Part shown: positions 27,613 through 36,412 of the stretch, piece by piece
How positions within the stretch are numbered: the stretch's first letter is position 1
How the letters are laid out: the number at the start of each line of letters is the position of its first letter
Assembly: GCA_020099315.1 (NCBI GenBank)
Contig: CP083650.1
Coordinates: 3,410,001 to 3,474,000 of the forward strand
Source of the DNA: Citrobacter europaeus
GTDB taxonomy: Bacteria > Pseudomonadota > Gammaproteobacteria > Enterobacterales > Enterobacteriaceae
Direction of reading: 5' to 3'
Length of the DNA: 64,000 bases
Translations under genes and position numbers: made by a program
Notes under the pieces: model-generated
Databases searched by the model: none
Seen by the model: only the letters and a program-made list of their open reading frames with translations
Told to the model about the DNA's origin: nothing

Positions 27613-27651
27613 GCCGCTGTGATATTGCAACGACTCAGGTTTCACAGCGGC
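27613..27651 (+). other. Intercistronic stem-loop after the binding-protein gene
   Basis: GCCGCTGTGA (27613-27622) and TCACAGCGGC (27642-27651) form a perfect 10-bp stem with a 19-base loop. It has no T-run. It fits a 3'-stabilising or partial attenuating structure that lets the binding protein be made in excess over the transporter subunits. Confidence 0.65.
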
Positions 27652-27671
27652 TTACCGGATAGGGTCAGAAT

Positions 27672-29198
27672 ATGAAAAGTGGACAAGAGATCCTCGCAAT
27701 ACAGGGAATAGGTAAAACCTATAGTGAACCTGTCCTGGTGGATGTAACGCTAGCATTATATCCAGGAAAAGTATTAGCGTTGACGGGGGAAAACGGTGCT
27801 GGAAAAAGTACCTTATCCAAAATCATTGGGGGACTCACCAGCCCAACCGCCGGACAGATGATTTATCAGGGGCAACCTTACGCACCAACAAGCAGGAAAG
27901 ATGCGGAAAAATTGGGTATTCGCATGGTTATGCAGGAACTCAATTTACTGCCTACGCTGTCGGTGGCAGAGAATCTGTTTCTCGAACAACTCCCTCACCG
28001 ATTTGGCTGGATTGATCGTAAAAAGTTAGAGCAAATGGCTCACCCCGTCATGGCAATGGTCGGACTACAATCAATCGACCCGAATACTCTGGTGGGTGAA
28101 TTAGGCATCGGCCATCAACAAATGATTGAAATTGCGAGGAACTTAATTGGTGAAAGCCGGGTGCTTATTCTGGATGAACCAACAGCCATGCTCAGTAGCC
28201 GCGAAGTTGAATTATTGTTTAAACAGATAGCGCTATTCAAAGCCCGCGGGGTTTCAATAATTTACATCTCTCACCGGCTGGATGAGCTAGCCATAATTGC
28301 AGATGATATTGCTGTTCTGCGAGATGGTCATTTAGTTTGCGTAGACGAGATCAAGCATTTTACCAGCGATCAGATTGTTTCCCTGATGGTCGGACGTGAT
28401 TTGGAAAGTTCATTTGATTTAAGTGGACGTCGGGCTGGCCGCCCCATAATGAAGGTGGAAAATTTCAAGCGTGGGAAAATCATTCGGGATACTTCGTTTA
28501 CGTTGCACAGTGGTGAAGTGTTAGGTATTAGCGGTCTGGTTGGCTCTGGTCGAACCGAACTTCTGCGCGCTATTTTTGGCGCAGATAAAATTGACAGCGG
28601 TACATTACAGACTGGCGATCCATTAAAACCTATAGCGATTCGCTCTCCTGCAGACGCCATACGGCACGGTATTGCGTTAGTCACAGAAGACCGTAAAGGT
28701 GAAGGTCTTTTATTACCTCAATCGGTTGCAGCCAATATTTCGCTGGGCAACAGCGACAAAATAAGTCAACTGTCGGTTGTTAACTCTTTAAGCGAAACGA
28801 CGTTAGCGAACAAACACATTAAAAGTTTAGGTGTCCGTACGACCAACACTTTACAGGCGGTGGAGAGTTTATCGGGTGGCAACCAGCAAAAAGTGCTGAT
28901 TAGCCGTTGGCTGGAACGAGATTGCGACGTTGTATTATTTGATGAACCCACTCGCGGTATCGATGTCGGCGCAAAACAAGATATTTACCAATTAATGAAT
29001 ACGCTGACGGCAAAGGGGAAAGGCGTGGTTGTCGTTTCCAGTGACCTTCGCGAACTGATGCTCGTTTGCGATCGTATTGCGGTAATTTCCGATGGAAAGT
29101 TAGTGAACACATTTTCGCGGGATGACTGGAGCCAGGATCGAATTTTAGCAGCAGCATTTTCTGCATATCAGCACGTAGAAAAGACTTCCACCGAATAG
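27672..29198 (+). CDS. Sugar ABC importer ATPase (RbsA/MglA type, two ATPase domains)
   Basis: 508 residues with two nucleotide-binding domains in tandem. Domain 1 has the Walker A GENGAGKSTLSKI, Walker B VLILDEPTAMLS and signature-like ELGIGHQQMIEIARNL. Domain 2 has a degenerate Walker A (GLVGSGRTELLRA), the signature ESLSGGNQQKVLISRWL and VVLFDEPTRGIDVGAKQ. This layout is standard for monosaccharide importers. It energises uptake by the adjacent RbsC-like permease. AGGGTCAG before the ATG is an acceptable ribosome-binding site. Confidence 0.92.
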   Translation: MKSGQEILAIQGIGKTYSEPVLVDVTLALYPGKVLALTGENGAGKSTLSKIIGGLTSPTAGQMIYQGQPYAPTSRKDAEKLGIRMVMQELNLLPTLSVAENLFLEQLPHRFGWIDRKKLEQMAHPVMAMVGLQSIDPNTLVGELGIGHQQMIEIARNLIGESRVLILDEPTAMLSSREVELLFKQIALFKARGVSIIYISHRLDELAIIADDIAVLRDGHLVCVDEIKHFTSDQIVSLMVGRDLESSFDLSGRRAGRPIMKVENFKRGKIIRDTSFTLHSGEVLGISGLVGSGRTELLRAIFGADKIDSGTLQTGDPLKPIAIRSPADAIRHGIALVTEDRKGEGLLLPQSVAANISLGNSDKISQLSVVNSLSETTLANKHIKSLGVRTTNTLQAVESLSGGNQQKVLISRWLERDCDVVLFDEPTRGIDVGAKQDIYQLMNTLTAKGKGVVVVSSDLRELMLVCDRIAVISDGKLVNTFSRDDWSQDRILAAAFSAYQHVEKTSTE

Positions 29199-29211
29199 CC
29201 GGGGATAAAAA

Positions 29212-30204
29212 ATGAAGAATAACTTAGCGACAAAACAAACGGCAGCAGAGAAGGGAAACGCCCAGACGTCATGGACAGGGTTAAGTAGCTACATCGGGCT
29301 ACTCGGAGCATTATTAGCGATGATCGTGCTCTTTTCATGCCTCAGTACGCATTTCCTGAGCATGAATACTTTTAGTACTATTGCGAATCAAATCCCTGAC
29401 TTAATCGTTATGTCGGTGGGGATGACATTTATATTAATTATTGCCGGTATCGACCTTTCCGTGGGGTCGCTACTGGCTCTTGCCGCCGCAGTAGTAAGCG
29501 TTACTTATTTAAATTTCCAGTGGTCGCCATGGCTAGCTGCCCTCTCTGGTATAGCGCTCGCAACACTGGTAGGGGCGTTAACAGGCTTGATTACTGTAGC
29601 CTGGCGTATTCCGGCATTTATCGTCTCTCTCGGGGTGCTGGAAATGGCTCGTGGAGCAGCATACCAGTTGACTGATTCGCGAACGGCTTATATCGGTTCG
29701 ATTTATGACTACCTGGCCGACCCCATTTTCTTCGGCGTCTCCCCGTCTTTTATTATTGCTATCGTAGTCATTATTGTCGGGCATCTGGTATTAACCCGAA
29801 CCGTATTTGGCCGCCATTTAATTGGTATTGGTACCAATGAAGAAGCAGTTCGATTATCAGGCATTAATCCCGGACCTTATAAGATCGCTGTATTTGCGCT
29901 TATGGGGGGATTATCCGGTCTGGCTTCACTGTTTCAGGTGGCACGTCTTGAGGCCGCTGACCCGAATAGTGGTGTTGGCATGGAGCTACAGGTTATTGCT
30001 GCTGTCGTGATTGGTGGCACAAGCTTGATGGGAGGACGAGGTTCAATTATCTGCACTTTTCTTGGCGCTTTAATTATTTCCGTTCTGGCTGCAGGGCTGG
30101 CGCAAGTTGGGGCAAGCGAGCCCACAAAACGCTTTATCACAGGAGCGGTTATTATCGTTGCAGTAGTACTGGATACCTACCGTAGCCACCTGAATAAAAA
30201 ATAA
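29212..30204 (+). CDS. Sugar ABC importer permease (RbsC type)
   Basis: 330 residues with about ten membrane helices. Family segments include MSVGMTFILIIAGIDLSVGS near the start, IGTNEEAVRLSGINPGPYKI (the loop that contacts the ATPase), and VIGGTSLMGGRGSIICTFLG near the end. It is 13 bases after the ATPase gene, so the four island genes form one operon. A hairpin follows at 30211-30237. Confidence 0.92.
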   Translation: MKNNLATKQTAAEKGNAQTSWTGLSSYIGLLGALLAMIVLFSCLSTHFLSMNTFSTIANQIPDLIVMSVGMTFILIIAGIDLSVGSLLALAAAVVSVTYLNFQWSPWLAALSGIALATLVGALTGLITVAWRIPAFIVSLGVLEMARGAAYQLTDSRTAYIGSIYDYLADPIFFGVSPSFIIAIVVIIVGHLVLTRTVFGRHLIGIGTNEEAVRLSGINPGPYKIAVFALMGGLSGLASLFQVARLEAADPNSGVGMELQVIAAVVIGGTSLMGGRGSIICTFLGALIISVLAAGLAQVGASEPTKRFITGAVIIVAVVLDTYRSHLNKK

Positions 30205-30210
30205 ATGCCA

Positions 30211-30237
30211 TGGTTACCCGGTACATCCGGGTAACCA
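30211..30237. terminator. Hairpin between the sugar importer operon and mntH
   Basis: Perfect 11-bp stem (TGGTTACCCGG / CCGGGTAACCA) with a TACAT loop, lying between two convergent genes. A U-rich stretch on the minus strand starts only after about ten bases, so the terminator is imperfect in both directions. Confidence 0.65.
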
Positions 30238-30256
30238 TAAGCAAAAGCAAACCCTA

Positions 30257-31495
30257 CTACAAACCGAGCGCGGTTCCCACCAGTAGCCAGATATTGAGTG
30301 CCACCACCAACACAACAATCACCCAGCCCAGTTGTTTTACCCAGCGGGTATTTACCAAATCGCCCATCAGTTGACTGTTGCTGGTGAAGATCAGCAGCGG
30401 CACCAGTGCCAGCGCAATACCGAAACTAAGCAATACCTGGCTCATCACCAGAATGCGGGTCGGATCCAATCCCATCAAAATCACAATAAATGATGGCATC
30501 ATGGTAACGGTGCGGCGTACCCATAGCGGAATGTGAAAGCGGATAAATCCTTGCATCACCACCTGCCCCGCCAGCGTACCGACCACGGTAGAAGAGAGCC
30601 CCGCAGCCACCAGGCTTAAACCAAACACCGTCGCCGCAGCGTGACTCAACAGCGGTTCAAGGGTCAGATACGCCTGATCGAGATCGGCAATACCGGTGTG
30701 CCCGCTAAAATGAAATGCCGCGGCAGCCGTCGCCATCATCGCCAGATTGACAAATCCGGCAATCGTCATGGCGATAGCCACATCCCATTTCGTGGCCGCA
30801 TAGCGCTGTTGACGCGTTCCGCCGTGCAGATGTTGGGTTAAGGAAGAGTGCAGATAAATGACGTGCGGCATGATAGTCGCGCCGAGCACCCCGGCTGCCA
30901 GGAACACCGCCTCGGAATTAGGCAGGCTTGGGATCACCATTCCCTTACTAAGCTGCGCGAAGTTCGGTTGCGAAAAAACCAGCTCCACAATGTAAGCCGC
31001 AGCCACAAACAGCAGCAGGCCGCCGATGACTTTTTCCAGCGGCTTTTGCCCGCGACGCTGCAGCATCAGAATTAAGAACGTCGCAATCCCGGTGAGCACG
31101 GCCCCTTGTAATAAGGAAACGCCGAGGATCAGCTTGAAGCCAATCGCGGCGCCTATAAATTCAGCAAGGTCCGTCGCCATGGCGATAATTTCGGCTTGCA
31201 CCCAGTAGAACCACACCACCGGGCGAGGATAATGATCGCGAATTTGCTCCGCCAGGTTTTTACCCGTGGCAATACCCAGTTTCGCCGACAGCACCTGGAT
31301 CAGCATCGCCATCAGGTTTGCCCAGACCACTACCCACAGCAGTTTGTAGCCAAAGCTGGCCCCCGCCTGGATATTGGTGGCAAAGTTACCCGGATCGATA
31401 TAGCCGATCGCCGCGATGAACGCAGGTCCCATTAATGCGAGCTTCAACTTGCGCGCTGCCCGTCCACTGCTACTCTCAACGCGATCGTTAGTCAT
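30257..31495 (-). CDS. mntH: MntH, proton-coupled manganese importer (NRAMP family)
   Basis: 412 residues, the E. coli length, with eleven membrane segments. The metal-binding motifs of the NRAMP family are present: DPGNFATNIQAGASFG in helix 1 and ATIMPHVIYLHSS in helix 6. It imports Mn2+ (and some Fe2+) across the inner membrane. Upstream sites for MntR and Fur support control by manganese and iron. It is divergent from nupC. Confidence 0.96.
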   Translation of the reverse strand: MTNDRVESSSGRAARKLKLALMGPAFIAAIGYIDPGNFATNIQAGASFGYKLLWVVVWANLMAMLIQVLSAKLGIATGKNLAEQIRDHYPRPVVWFYWVQAEIIAMATDLAEFIGAAIGFKLILGVSLLQGAVLTGIATFLILMLQRRGQKPLEKVIGGLLLFVAAAYIVELVFSQPNFAQLSKGMVIPSLPNSEAVFLAAGVLGATIMPHVIYLHSSLTQHLHGGTRQQRYAATKWDVAIAMTIAGFVNLAMMATAAAAFHFSGHTGIADLDQAYLTLEPLLSHAAATVFGLSLVAAGLSSTVVGTLAGQVVMQGFIRFHIPLWVRRTVTMMPSFIVILMGLDPTRILVMSQVLLSFGIALALVPLLIFTSNSQLMGDLVNTRWVKQLGWVIVVLVVALNIWLLVGTALGL

Positions 31496-31508
31496 TTTAG
31501 TGCCTCAG

Positions 31509-31530
31509 AAACATAGCCTTTGCTATGTTT
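31509..31530. promoter_or_regulatory. MntR operator of mntH
   Basis: AAACATAGC-CTTT-GCTATGTTT is a perfect 9-bp-arm palindrome 14 bases before the mntH start codon. It matches the known MntR box (AACATAGC-N4-GCTATGTT). Binding represses mntH when manganese is plentiful. Confidence 0.93.
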
Positions 31531-31545
31531 CAAGCTACGCCTGTT

Positions 31546-31564
31546 GAGAATGATTATCAAATTC
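31546..31564. promoter_or_regulatory. Probable Fur box of mntH
   Basis: GAGAATGATTATCAAATTC agrees with the 19-base Fur consensus at 14 positions by my count. It lies just upstream of the MntR operator, as in other enteric mntH promoters. Confidence 0.75.
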
Positions 31565-31728
31565 ATTTTGATGGGTGAAGTTGATTCCTCTGATAGCGTT
31601 TGTCTATGGATCGATAAGGATTCTGGAAATACCGGTGAGATGTTTAATTATTGTTATGAGATTAGCACAATGACATAACTTTTCACTTCCATACTAAACA
31701 TAACAGAAGTGTATCACCGATCACTAAT

Positions 31729-31744
31729 TTTGAATCTCGTCACA
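31729..31744. promoter_or_regulatory. Probable CRP site of nupC
   Basis: TTTGA-ATCTCG-TCACA differs from the CRP consensus arms by a single base. A related sequence (TTTGATCTCG) recurs at 31765-31774. nupC is known to be under CRP and CytR control in E. coli. Confidence 0.65.
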
Positions 31745-31839
31745 GGTCCTTATTATAGTGTGTGTTTGATCTCGTTTTCTTTATGGTTGTTACATAGAAT
31801 GTGCACGAAAACTAAACCTGCCTCATATTTGGAGCAAAT

Positions 31840-33042
31840 ATGGACCGTGTTCTTCATTTTGTCCTGGCCCTTGCCGTGGTTGCGGTACTCGCACTGCTGG
31901 TAAGCAGTGACCGTAAAAAAATCCGCATTCGTTATGTTATTCAGTTGCTTGTTATTGAAGTGTTACTGGCATGGTTCTTCCTGAACTCTGATGTTGGTCT
32001 GGGCTTCGTGAGAGGCTTCTCCGAGATGTTTGAGAAACTTCTCGGATTCGCTAATGAAGGAACAAACTTTGTCTTCGGCAGCATGAACGATAAAGGCCTG
32101 GCATTCTTCTTCCTGAAAGTGCTTTGCCCGATCGTCTTCATTTCCGCGCTGATCGGTATTTTGCAGCATATCCGTGTTCTGCCGGTTGTCATCCGCGCAA
32201 TTGGTTTCCTGTTATCCAAAGTGAACGGTATGGGCAAGCTGGAATCCTTCAACGCCGTCAGCTCGCTGATCCTGGGTCAGTCCGAGAACTTTATCGCCTA
32301 TAAAGATATTCTCGGCAAAATGTCTCGCAACCGTATGTACACCATGGCTGCAACGGCGATGTCGACCGTTTCCATGTCTATCGTCGGCGCGTACATGACC
32401 ATGCTGGAGCCGAAGTACGTTGTTGCGGCGCTGGTTCTGAACATGTTCAGCACCTTTATCGTACTGTCGCTTATCAACCCGTACACCGTTGATGCCAGCG
32501 AAGAAAATATCCAGATGTCTAACCTGCACGAAGGCCAGAGCTTCTTCGAAATGCTGGGTGAATACATCCTGGCGGGTTTCAAAGTGGCAATTATCGTTGC
32601 GGCGATGCTGATTGGTTTCATCGCGCTGATCGCTGCCCTGAACGCCCTGTTCGCGACCGTGACCGGTTGGTTTGGCTACAGCATCTCCTTCCAGGGCATC
32701 CTGGGTTACATCTTCTACCCGGTTGCATGGGTAATGGGTGTGCCGTCCAGCGAAGCGCTGCAGGTGGGCAGTATCATGGCAACTAAGCTGGTTTCCAACG
32801 AATTCGTTGCGATGATGGACCTGCAGAAAATCGCCTCCACGCTCTCTCCGCGCGCAGAAGGCATCATCTCTGTATTCCTGGTCTCCTTCGCTAACTTCTC
32901 TTCTATCGGTATTATCGCCGGTGCGATTAAAGGCCTGAATGAAGAGCAAGGTAACGTGGTTTCCCGCTTTGGTCTGAAGCTGGTGTATGGCTCTACGCTG
33001 GTGAGCGTACTGTCTGCATCTATCGCAGCACTGGTGCTGTAA
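31840..33042 (+). CDS. nupC: NupC, proton-coupled nucleoside transporter (CNT family)
   Basis: 400 residues, the E. coli length and nearly identical through most of the protein. It imports nucleosides (not guanosine and deoxyguanosine efficiently) with protons. Conserved CNT segments are SLILGQSENFIAYKDILGK, MSIVGAYMTMLEPKYVV and LVSNEFVAMMDLQKIA. TTGGAGCAAAT before the ATG holds the ribosome-binding site. It is a single gene with a strong terminator. Confidence 0.96.
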   Translation: MDRVLHFVLALAVVAVLALLVSSDRKKIRIRYVIQLLVIEVLLAWFFLNSDVGLGFVRGFSEMFEKLLGFANEGTNFVFGSMNDKGLAFFFLKVLCPIVFISALIGILQHIRVLPVVIRAIGFLLSKVNGMGKLESFNAVSSLILGQSENFIAYKDILGKMSRNRMYTMAATAMSTVSMSIVGAYMTMLEPKYVVAALVLNMFSTFIVLSLINPYTVDASEENIQMSNLHEGQSFFEMLGEYILAGFKVAIIVAAMLIGFIALIAALNALFATVTGWFGYSISFQGILGYIFYPVAWVMGVPSSEALQVGSIMATKLVSNEFVAMMDLQKIASTLSPRAEGIISVFLVSFANFSSIGIIAGAIKGLNEEQGNVVSRFGLKLVYGSTLVSVLSASIAALVL

Positions 33043-33063
33043 GCGTAAGACAACGTCGTAGTG

Positions 33064-33091
33064 AAAAGGCCGGGGATTCCCCGGCCTTTTT
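33064..33091 (+). terminator. Terminator of nupC
   Basis: Stem AAAAGGCCGGGG / CCCCGGCCTTTT with a 3-base loop and a T-run. Confidence 0.92.
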
Positions 33092-33150
33092 ATGCCTGCT
33101 ATTTAGCAATCCAAAGAGATACAGGCACAGACTGTGCAAGATACAGAAAC

Positions 33151-33179
33151 AAAAAACCCCCGCTTTTCAGCGAGGGTTT
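33151..33179 (-). terminator. Terminator of the tRNA-Ala pair
   Basis: Hairpin between AAACCCCCGCT (33154-33164) and AGCGAGGGTTT (33169-33179), one mismatch. The A-run at 33151-33156 supplies the U-tract on the minus strand, directly after the tRNA genes. Confidence 0.82.
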
Positions 33180-33185
33180 CAATTT

Positions 33186-33261
<76 letters not shown>

Positions 33262-33303
33262 ACGATGCTTTTACGTATGTACCAAATTTATTGGGATTAA
33301 ATT

Positions 33304-33379
<76 letters not shown>

Positions 33380-33600
33380 ACAACGTAAAGCTTGTCGAGT
33401 TGACGGGCGGCATCATATGAATTCCCTTCGCGTGTGTCAACGGCAAAATTAACTCAAAGAATTCAATCGCTGAAAAAGCAGTCAAATGAAGAACATTGCG
33501 TAACAACTCGCATTCAGTAGTTAAACGCGTCACGGTTTCTACTAAAATGGTGCTATAAAATGAGCCACTAATTAACCCCACGACTATTCAGGGAATCGTT

Positions 33601-33963
33601 ATGTTCAAGGAACGGATGACGCCAGAAGAACTTGCTAATCTGACCGGATACAGCCGACAGACCATCAATAAATGGGTGCGCAAGGAGGGTTGGGCTACAT
33701 CACCAAAACCTGGCGTACAGGGCGGTAAAGCCCGACTGGTTCACGTCACCGAACAAGTTCGTGAATACATTCGCAGCGCTGAGCGTTCAGCCGAAGGTTT
33801 ATCAGATAACTTATCGTTATCCGGCGATACTTCTATTGAGGCACTGCTGATTAGACTCGCCAAAGAGATGACGCCGTCAGAACAGAAAATGTTTACGTCT
33901 CTGATCCTGCGTGAAGGCATTACGGGTTTATTACAACGCTTAGGGATCCGCGAAAACAAATAA
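33601..33963 (+). CDS. yfeC: YfeC, small helix-turn-helix protein (DUF1323)
   Basis: 120 residues. The N-terminus is a MerR/excisionase-like DNA-binding domain: MTPEELANLTGYSRQTINKW followed by a GGKARLVHV wing. The C-terminal helical part has MTPSEQKMFTSLILREGI. It is paralogous to YfeD, which follows with one base between. It is a putative regulator; E. coli yfeC is reported to be stress-linked, but I cannot verify a target. TATAAAA at 33555-33560 may be the -10 region. Confidence 0.88.
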   Translation: MFKERMTPEELANLTGYSRQTINKWVRKEGWATSPKPGVQGGKARLVHVTEQVREYIRSAERSAEGLSDNLSLSGDTSIEALLIRLAKEMTPSEQKMFTSLILREGITGLLQRLGIRENK

Positions 33964-33964
33964 T

Positions 33965-34357
33965 ATGAAAAAATTACGCAGCAAAATGACGACCGAAGAA
34001 CTGGCGGAATGTCTCGGGGTTGCCAAACAAACCGTCAATCGTTGGATCAGGGAACAAAACTGGACCACCGAAAAATTTCCCGGCGTTAAAGGTGGTCGTG
34101 CAAGGCTGATTCATATCGACTCCAGCGTCCGCACGTTTCTGCTCAATATTCCGGCTTTTCGCAAAGTCCCTGAGGTTTATCAGGCTGAAGAATCGCTGGC
34201 AGAATACACCCCCGTGGTGCGCAGCCACGCCTGTCGCCAGATAATTAGCTCTTTGGACAACATGTCCCCTACGGAACAAGAAAAGTTGTGGCAGTTTATC
34301 TCGCGCGAAGGTATTCGTAATTTTCTTGCCCGGTTGGATATTGATGAGTCTGAATAA
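33965..34357 (+). CDS. yfeD: YfeD, small helix-turn-helix protein (DUF1323)
   Basis: 130 residues and clearly a paralogue of YfeC: MTTEELAECLGVAKQTVNRW, GGRARLIHI wing and MSPTEQEKLWQFISREGIRNF. It is probably cotranscribed with yfeC, ATG one base after the yfeC stop. A joint DNA-binding role is an inference from the duplicate domain. Confidence 0.88.
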   Translation: MKKLRSKMTTEELAECLGVAKQTVNRWIREQNWTTEKFPGVKGGRARLIHIDSSVRTFLLNIPAFRKVPEVYQAEESLAEYTPVVRSHACRQIISSLDNMSPTEQEKLWQFISREGIRNFLARLDIDESE

Positions 34358-34362
34358 CAGGC

Positions 34363-34393
34363 AAAAAAAACGGCAGGATGCACTCCTGCCGTT
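34363..34393. terminator. Bidirectional terminator between yfeD and gltX
   Basis: Perfect stem AACGGCAGGA / TCCTGCCGTT with a TGCAC loop. The eight A's at 34363-34370 give a U-tract for gltX on the minus strand. Confidence 0.88.
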
Positions 34394-34413
34394 GTTTCAT
34401 CGGTCTATCGGTC

Positions 34414-35829
34414 TTACTGCTGGCTTTCACGCTCAGCAATAAATGCCAGCGCTTTATTAATACGCTCAATGCTGCGGGATTTACCAATCGCATGCACCGT
34501 GACGTCTAATCCCGGAGACTGACCTGCCCCGGTAACGGCTACGCGCAGCGGCATCCCAACTTTACCCATACCCACTTCCAGCTCATCAGCGGTTGCCTGA
34601 ATCGCGTGGTGCACGTTTTCTGCCGTCCACTCGCTAATCGCAGCCAGCTTGTCGCGAACCACTTCCAGCGGCTGACGCGCTACCGGACGCAGGTGTTTCT
34701 TCGCCGCGTCAGCATCGAACTCAGCAAAGTCTTCGTAGAAATAGCGGCAGCTCTGCGCCATTTCTTTCAGCGTTTTGCAACGCTCGCCCAGCAGTTTAAC
34801 CAGCTCTGACAGCTGCGGACCAACGCGGGTATCGATATTTTCCTGCTCAATGTGCCATTGCAGATGCGTTGCCACATATTCCGGCGCCAGCGCATTAATG
34901 TAGTGATGGTTCAACCACTGCAATTTTTCGGTGTTGAACGCACTGGCAGATTTGCTCACTGCACCAAGGGAGAACAGTTTGATCATCTCTTCACGAGTGA
35001 AGATTTCCTGATCGCCGCTGGACCAGCCCAGACGCACCAGATAGTTCAGCAGCGCTTCCGGCAGGTAACCGTCGTCGCGATACTGCATAACGCTGACCGC
35101 ACCGTGACGTTTGGAGAGTTTTTTACCATCGTCGCCGTTGATCATCGACACGTGCGCGTAAACCGGTACCGGCGCATTCAGCGCTTTCAGGATGTTGATC
35201 TGACGTGGAGTATTGTTGATATGGTCTTCACCACGAATGACGTGAGTGATTTCCATATCCCAGTCGTCAACCACAACGCAGAAGTTGTAGGTCGGAGAAC
35301 CGTCGGTACGGCGGATGATCAGATCGTCCAGCTCCTGGTTGCTGAATTCGATCGGCCCACGGATCTGGTCGTCAAAAATAACGGAACCTTCCTGCGGGTT
35401 GGCAAAACGCACCACGCAAGGTTCATCAGCAGCGTGATGTTCGTGGCCGTGGCGGCAGCGGCCGTCGTAACGCGGTTTTTCACCGTTCGCCATTTGCTCT
35501 TCGCGCAGCGCGTCCAGACGCTCTTTGGAGCAGTAGCATTTATATGCAGTACCTGCTTCCAGCATCTCATCAATCACAGCGTTGTAGCGATCAAAACGTT
35601 TGGTCTGGAAGTACGGGCCTTCATCCCATTCCAGATTCAGCCAGTTCATGCCATCCATAATGGCTTCAATAGCTTCCGGCGTGGAGCGTTCGAGATCGGT
35701 GTCTTCAATACGCAGCACAAACTCACCGCCATGGTTACGTGCAAAAAGCCAGGAATAAAGAGCAGTACGCGCACCGCCGACGTGCAGGTAACCTGTCGGG
35801 CTTGGCGCGAAGCGAGTTTTGATTTTCAT
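34414..35829 (-). CDS. gltX: GltX, glutamyl-tRNA synthetase
   Basis: 471 residues, the E. coli length. It charges tRNA-Glu with glutamate using ATP. Class I signatures are APSPTGYLHVGGARTAL (HIGH-like) and GKKLSKRHGAVS (KMSKS-like). The zinc-binding region is visible as KCYCSKERL and, about 25 residues on, GRCRHGH. It is a single gene divergent from the tRNA-Val cluster and convergent with yfeD. Confidence 0.96.
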   Translation of the reverse strand: MKIKTRFAPSPTGYLHVGGARTALYSWLFARNHGGEFVLRIEDTDLERSTPEAIEAIMDGMNWLNLEWDEGPYFQTKRFDRYNAVIDEMLEAGTAYKCYCSKERLDALREEQMANGEKPRYDGRCRHGHEHHAADEPCVVRFANPQEGSVIFDDQIRGPIEFSNQELDDLIIRRTDGSPTYNFCVVVDDWDMEITHVIRGEDHINNTPRQINILKALNAPVPVYAHVSMINGDDGKKLSKRHGAVSVMQYRDDGYLPEALLNYLVRLGWSSGDQEIFTREEMIKLFSLGAVSKSASAFNTEKLQWLNHHYINALAPEYVATHLQWHIEQENIDTRVGPQLSELVKLLGERCKTLKEMAQSCRYFYEDFAEFDADAAKKHLRPVARQPLEVVRDKLAAISEWTAENVHHAIQATADELEVGMGKVGMPLRVAVTGAGQSPGLDVTVHAIGKSRSIERINKALAFIAERESQQ

Positions 35830-36042
35830 GAAATGGCCTTACGTTTATAAAGATGCCGACAACCGGCAAATCCAGGGAAGATTATCAGGCTCGTATTCTA
35901 TCACTGTGGTCTGATTCCTCAATGTTGATCGGGTTGGAACATCACGCTTTGCCATTTTCGTATACAAATCATGCCGCATGGATTGTTTTGCGATCGTTTT
36001 GTTTAAATTTACGACGAACGAACAATTTCTTTAGAAAATGCG

Positions 36043-36070
36043 TTGACTCATTTTCAACTCTCCCTATAAT
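36043..36070 (+). promoter_or_regulatory. Promoter of the tRNA-Val/Lys cluster
   Basis: TTGACT (36043-36048), a 16-base spacer and a perfect TATAAT (36065-36070). A G+C-rich discriminator (GCGACTCC) follows, typical of stable-RNA promoters under stringent control. Confidence 0.88.
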
Positions 36071-36087
36071 GCGACTCCACACAGCGG

Positions 36088-36163
36088 GGGTGATTAGCTC
36101 AGCTGGGAGAGCACCTCCCTTACAAGGAGGGGGTCGGCGGTTCGAACCCGTCATCACCCACCA
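36088..36163 (+). tRNA. valU: tRNA-Val (anticodon TAC), copy 1
   Basis: 76 bases from GGGTGATTAGC to the encoded CCA. The anticodon loop is CTTACAA. The T-loop of this copy reads TTCGAAC, whereas the next two read TTCGATC; this is a single-base difference. Confidence 0.94.
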
Positions 36164-36209
36164 ACTACTTTATGTAGTCTCCGCCGTGTAGAGTAAGAAA
36201 TTGAGAAGT

Positions 36210-36285
36210 GGGTGATTAGCTCAGCTGGGAGAGCACCTCCCTTACAAGGAGGGGGTCGGCGGTTCGATCCCGTCATCACCCACCA
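36210..36285 (+). tRNA. valX: tRNA-Val (anticodon TAC), copy 2
   Basis: 76 bases with encoded CCA, identical to copy 3, and cotranscribed with the neighbouring tRNAs (46-base spacer from copy 1). Confidence 0.94.
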
Positions 36286-36332
36286 CTTTCTCGCCAGCTG
36301 GATTTCTTACGATAAAATTGAAGTACCGAAGT

Positions 36333-36408
36333 GGGTGATTAGCTCAGCTGGGAGAGCACCTCCCTTACAAGGAGGGGGTCGGCGGTTCGATCCCGTCATC
36401 ACCCACCA
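36333..36408 (+). tRNA. valY: tRNA-Val (anticodon TAC), copy 3
   Basis: 76 bases with encoded CCA, identical to copy 2. It is followed by tRNA-Lys after only four bases. Confidence 0.94.
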
Positions 36409-36412
36409 CTTC

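Noticed and set aside
31709..31903. Short frame upstream of and overlapping nupC
   Set aside because: It covers the nupC CRP region and promoter and overlaps the real start in another frame; no ribosome-binding site.
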